A stretch of 64,000 nt of DNA from Flavobacterium sp. KS-LB2. GTDB taxonomy: Bacteria; Bacteroidota; Bacteroidia; Flavobacteriales; Flavobacteriaceae. Location of the stretch: positions 1,984,001 through 2,048,000 of the forward strand of contig NZ_CP145904.1 in assembly GCF_036895565.1 (NCBI RefSeq), read 5' to 3'. The notes beneath the pieces were generated by a model that was given only the letters and a program-made list of their open reading frames with translations, was not told the origin of the DNA and searched no databases. Positions 62,749 to 64,000 of this stretch are shown piece by piece (the stretch's first letter is position 1; each line of letters opens with the position of its first letter). The translations under genes were made by a program, and so were the position numbers.

Positions 62749-63951
62749 CTACAAAAACTTTTTAATTGCTTTTGCTATTTGTTGAGCCATTAACGGAGGA
62801 ACAGCATTACCTACTTGTTTAAATTGATTTGTTCTAGACCCCATAAACACAAAATCATCTGGAAAAGATTGAATTCTGGCTGCTTCACGAACTGTAAAAG
62901 TTCGTTCTTGCGTATGGTCTGGATGAATAAATAAATTACCATCTTTATAAAGATGAGCAACCACTGTTGTTCCTGGTAAATTATTTTTCTGAACAGTATA
63001 TCTATTACCAAAATGTTTAGGATCGTGGTGAACTAATTCAGGTCGAACTTCTGCTAAATGTTTCAATTGCCACTCATTCTTACTGAGTAAATGATATCTT
63101 TCTCTATCATTCTGATTGTGTTTTCTAGCTTCGTGATTGTACAATTTATCAAATTCTGAATCACGTATTTTTTTTAAATAGGAATTTAATTTAGAGGGTT
63201 TAAAATCCAATTCATTCTGTCCTTCTCCAGGAAGTAATTTAGGTAAATCTGATATGGCATCTTTTACTGTAATGTATTTTGACAATCCGATTGTATCAGC
63301 TTTAACTTCCATATCTGGACTGTAATGTGTTTTCAAGATGCTTTTATAAATATCTTTTGCCTTAAAATTCAAATCTTTTCTAACACCAACAATAATTACT
63401 CTTTTCCTAACTTGAGGAACACCGTAATGAACAGAATTAAGAAGAATAGTTTCTTTTTCATCGCAAACATCATAATGCTTTGACATTGCTTTAATTATTT
63501 CAGGAAAAATAAATTTACCATTAGGCTTTGCAGAAAGTAATCCTGAAACATTTTCAAAAACAAAAACCTTTGGCATATTTTTTTCCAATATGTTCATGTA
63601 ATTTTGAAACAAATAATTTCTCGGATCATCTTTCATTGAGTTTGGGTCTTGTGCTCTACCAACTGTTGAAAAACTTTGGCATGGAGGGCCACCTACTAAA
63701 ACATCAACTTTTGAATTTTTAATTACATTTTCTATCTGTACATTAATTTCTTCTTTTGTTAAATCTCCACATATTACACTATTCTCAATTTCGTCAGGAG
63801 AATAATTATAATATTTCATTCTTTCTTTTATTGTAAGACAAGCTGCTTCATCAAAATCAACATGAACTAAAGATTTAAAATCTTCTTTATAAAAACCTTC
63901 ACTAAAACCACCACAACCTGCGAATAAATCTATAAATGTTAATTTACTCAT
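62749..63951 (-). CDS. DNA (cytosine-5)-methyltransferase, LlaJI-type pair member
   Basis: 400 residues with motifs I (IDLFAGCGGFSEGF), IV (LVGGPPCQSFSTVGRA, Cys91), VI (VFENVSGLL), VIII (PQVRKRVIIVG) and IX/X (VREAARIQSFPDDF, QVGNAVPPLMA). It is similar in size and C-terminus to its neighbour, pointing to an old duplication with a changed recognition domain (about 225-330). It is the first complete gene of the operon that ends with the McrB/McrC-like pair. Confidence 0.93.
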   Translation of the reverse strand: MSKLTFIDLFAGCGGFSEGFYKEDFKSLVHVDFDEAACLTIKERMKYYNYSPDEIENSVICGDLTKEEINVQIENVIKNSKVDVLVGGPPCQSFSTVGRAQDPNSMKDDPRNYLFQNYMNILEKNMPKVFVFENVSGLLSAKPNGKFIFPEIIKAMSKHYDVCDEKETILLNSVHYGVPQVRKRVIIVGVRKDLNFKAKDIYKSILKTHYSPDMEVKADTIGLSKYITVKDAISDLPKLLPGEGQNELDFKPSKLNSYLKKIRDSEFDKLYNHEARKHNQNDRERYHLLSKNEWQLKHLAEVRPELVHHDPKHFGNRYTVQKNNLPGTTVVAHLYKDGNLFIHPDHTQERTFTVREAARIQSFPDDFVFMGSRTNQFKQVGNAVPPLMAQQIAKAIKKFL

Positions 63952-63955
63952 CTAA

Positions 63956-64000
63956 TTATTTAATATTTTTTCGTTCATAAATTTCAAATTCAAATCCTAA
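63956..64000 (-). CDS. Possible C-terminal end of an upstream gene (partial)
   Basis: The reverse strand is open from the edge to a TAA at 63956-63958, giving LGFEFEIYERKNIK. It ends 4 nt before the methyltransferase start, the spacing expected within an operon. Only 14 residues are visible, so this could be chance. Confidence 0.35.
   Translation of the reverse strand, partial: LGFEFEIYERKNIK

Noticed and set aside
1..64000. CRISPR array
   Set aside because: No series of short identical repeats with unique spacers was seen. The repeats found are long imperfect pairs or scattered words.
1..64000. Insertion sequence
   Set aside because: No transposase-like protein (DDE or HUH) is encoded. 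The only recombinase is the tyrosine integrase.

Overview
The window looks like chromosome from a Flavobacterium-type member of the Bacteroidota. The DNA is AT-rich and starts lack Shine-Dalgarno sequences. Several promoters match the Bacteroidota -7 element TAnnTTTG, and the gene content is flavobacterial (fused ResB-CcsA, DUF2911, DUF6952, GHL10, LolA, membrane-anchored AraC regulators). No species call is possible from sequence alone.

Positions 1 to about 48430 are an ordinary core chromosome. In order they hold: a 5'-truncated AraC-type regulator; a cytochrome c assembly fusion; an operon DUF2520-kdsC-UbiA prenyltransferase-maf; an MscS channel and an AI-2E family exporter; an outer-membrane POTRA/barrel protein; a tandem pair of small basic secreted proteins with matching sigma-54-like upstream elements; a PIG-L deacetylase with a 35-residue membrane peptide and a sodium:solute symporter; a reverse-strand run (DUF2911, HAD phosphatase, tcdA, tatD, DUF1684); an MFS carrier; a BlaI/M56 sensor pair behind three phased operator palindromes; apt; tRNA-Arg(ACG); a hipBA toxin-antitoxin locus with four phased operator boxes; an EamA carrier, an amino-acid permease and an FAD/Fe-S oxidoreductase; a muropeptide recycling cluster (GHL10, AmpG-like, NagZ-like); a peroxide-defence set (peroxiredoxin, thioredoxin, DUF6952, Tpx); then dgkA-like, ftsK, lolA, an LptF/G permease, and a RibBA whose GTP cyclohydrolase half has lost all three zinc cysteines.

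From tRNA-Ser(TGA) at 48344-48428 to the right edge the window is a mobile defence island. A tyrosine recombinase follows the tRNA. Then come an uncharacterised protein flanked by roughly 240-bp imperfect direct repeats, and a tight reverse-strand operon: Xre regulator, cytosine-5 methyltransferase, a protein with two GHKL ATPase domains (MORC-like N-terminus, histidine-kinase-like C-terminus), a divergent receiver-domain protein, and a small CHAT/caspase-like protease. Upstream of that operon sits a second one with two cytosine-5 methyltransferases, an McrB-like AAA+ GTPase and an McrC-like DUF2357/PD-(D/E)XK protein, the gene set of LlaJI-type restriction systems.

The best candidate for an undescribed system is the methyltransferase / double-ATPase / receiver / protease operon at 51608-56996. 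It looks like a two-component-style sensing module whose output is a protease, coupled to DNA methylation. The three non-methyltransferase genes are flanked by a perfect 18-bp direct repeat, as if acquired as a unit.
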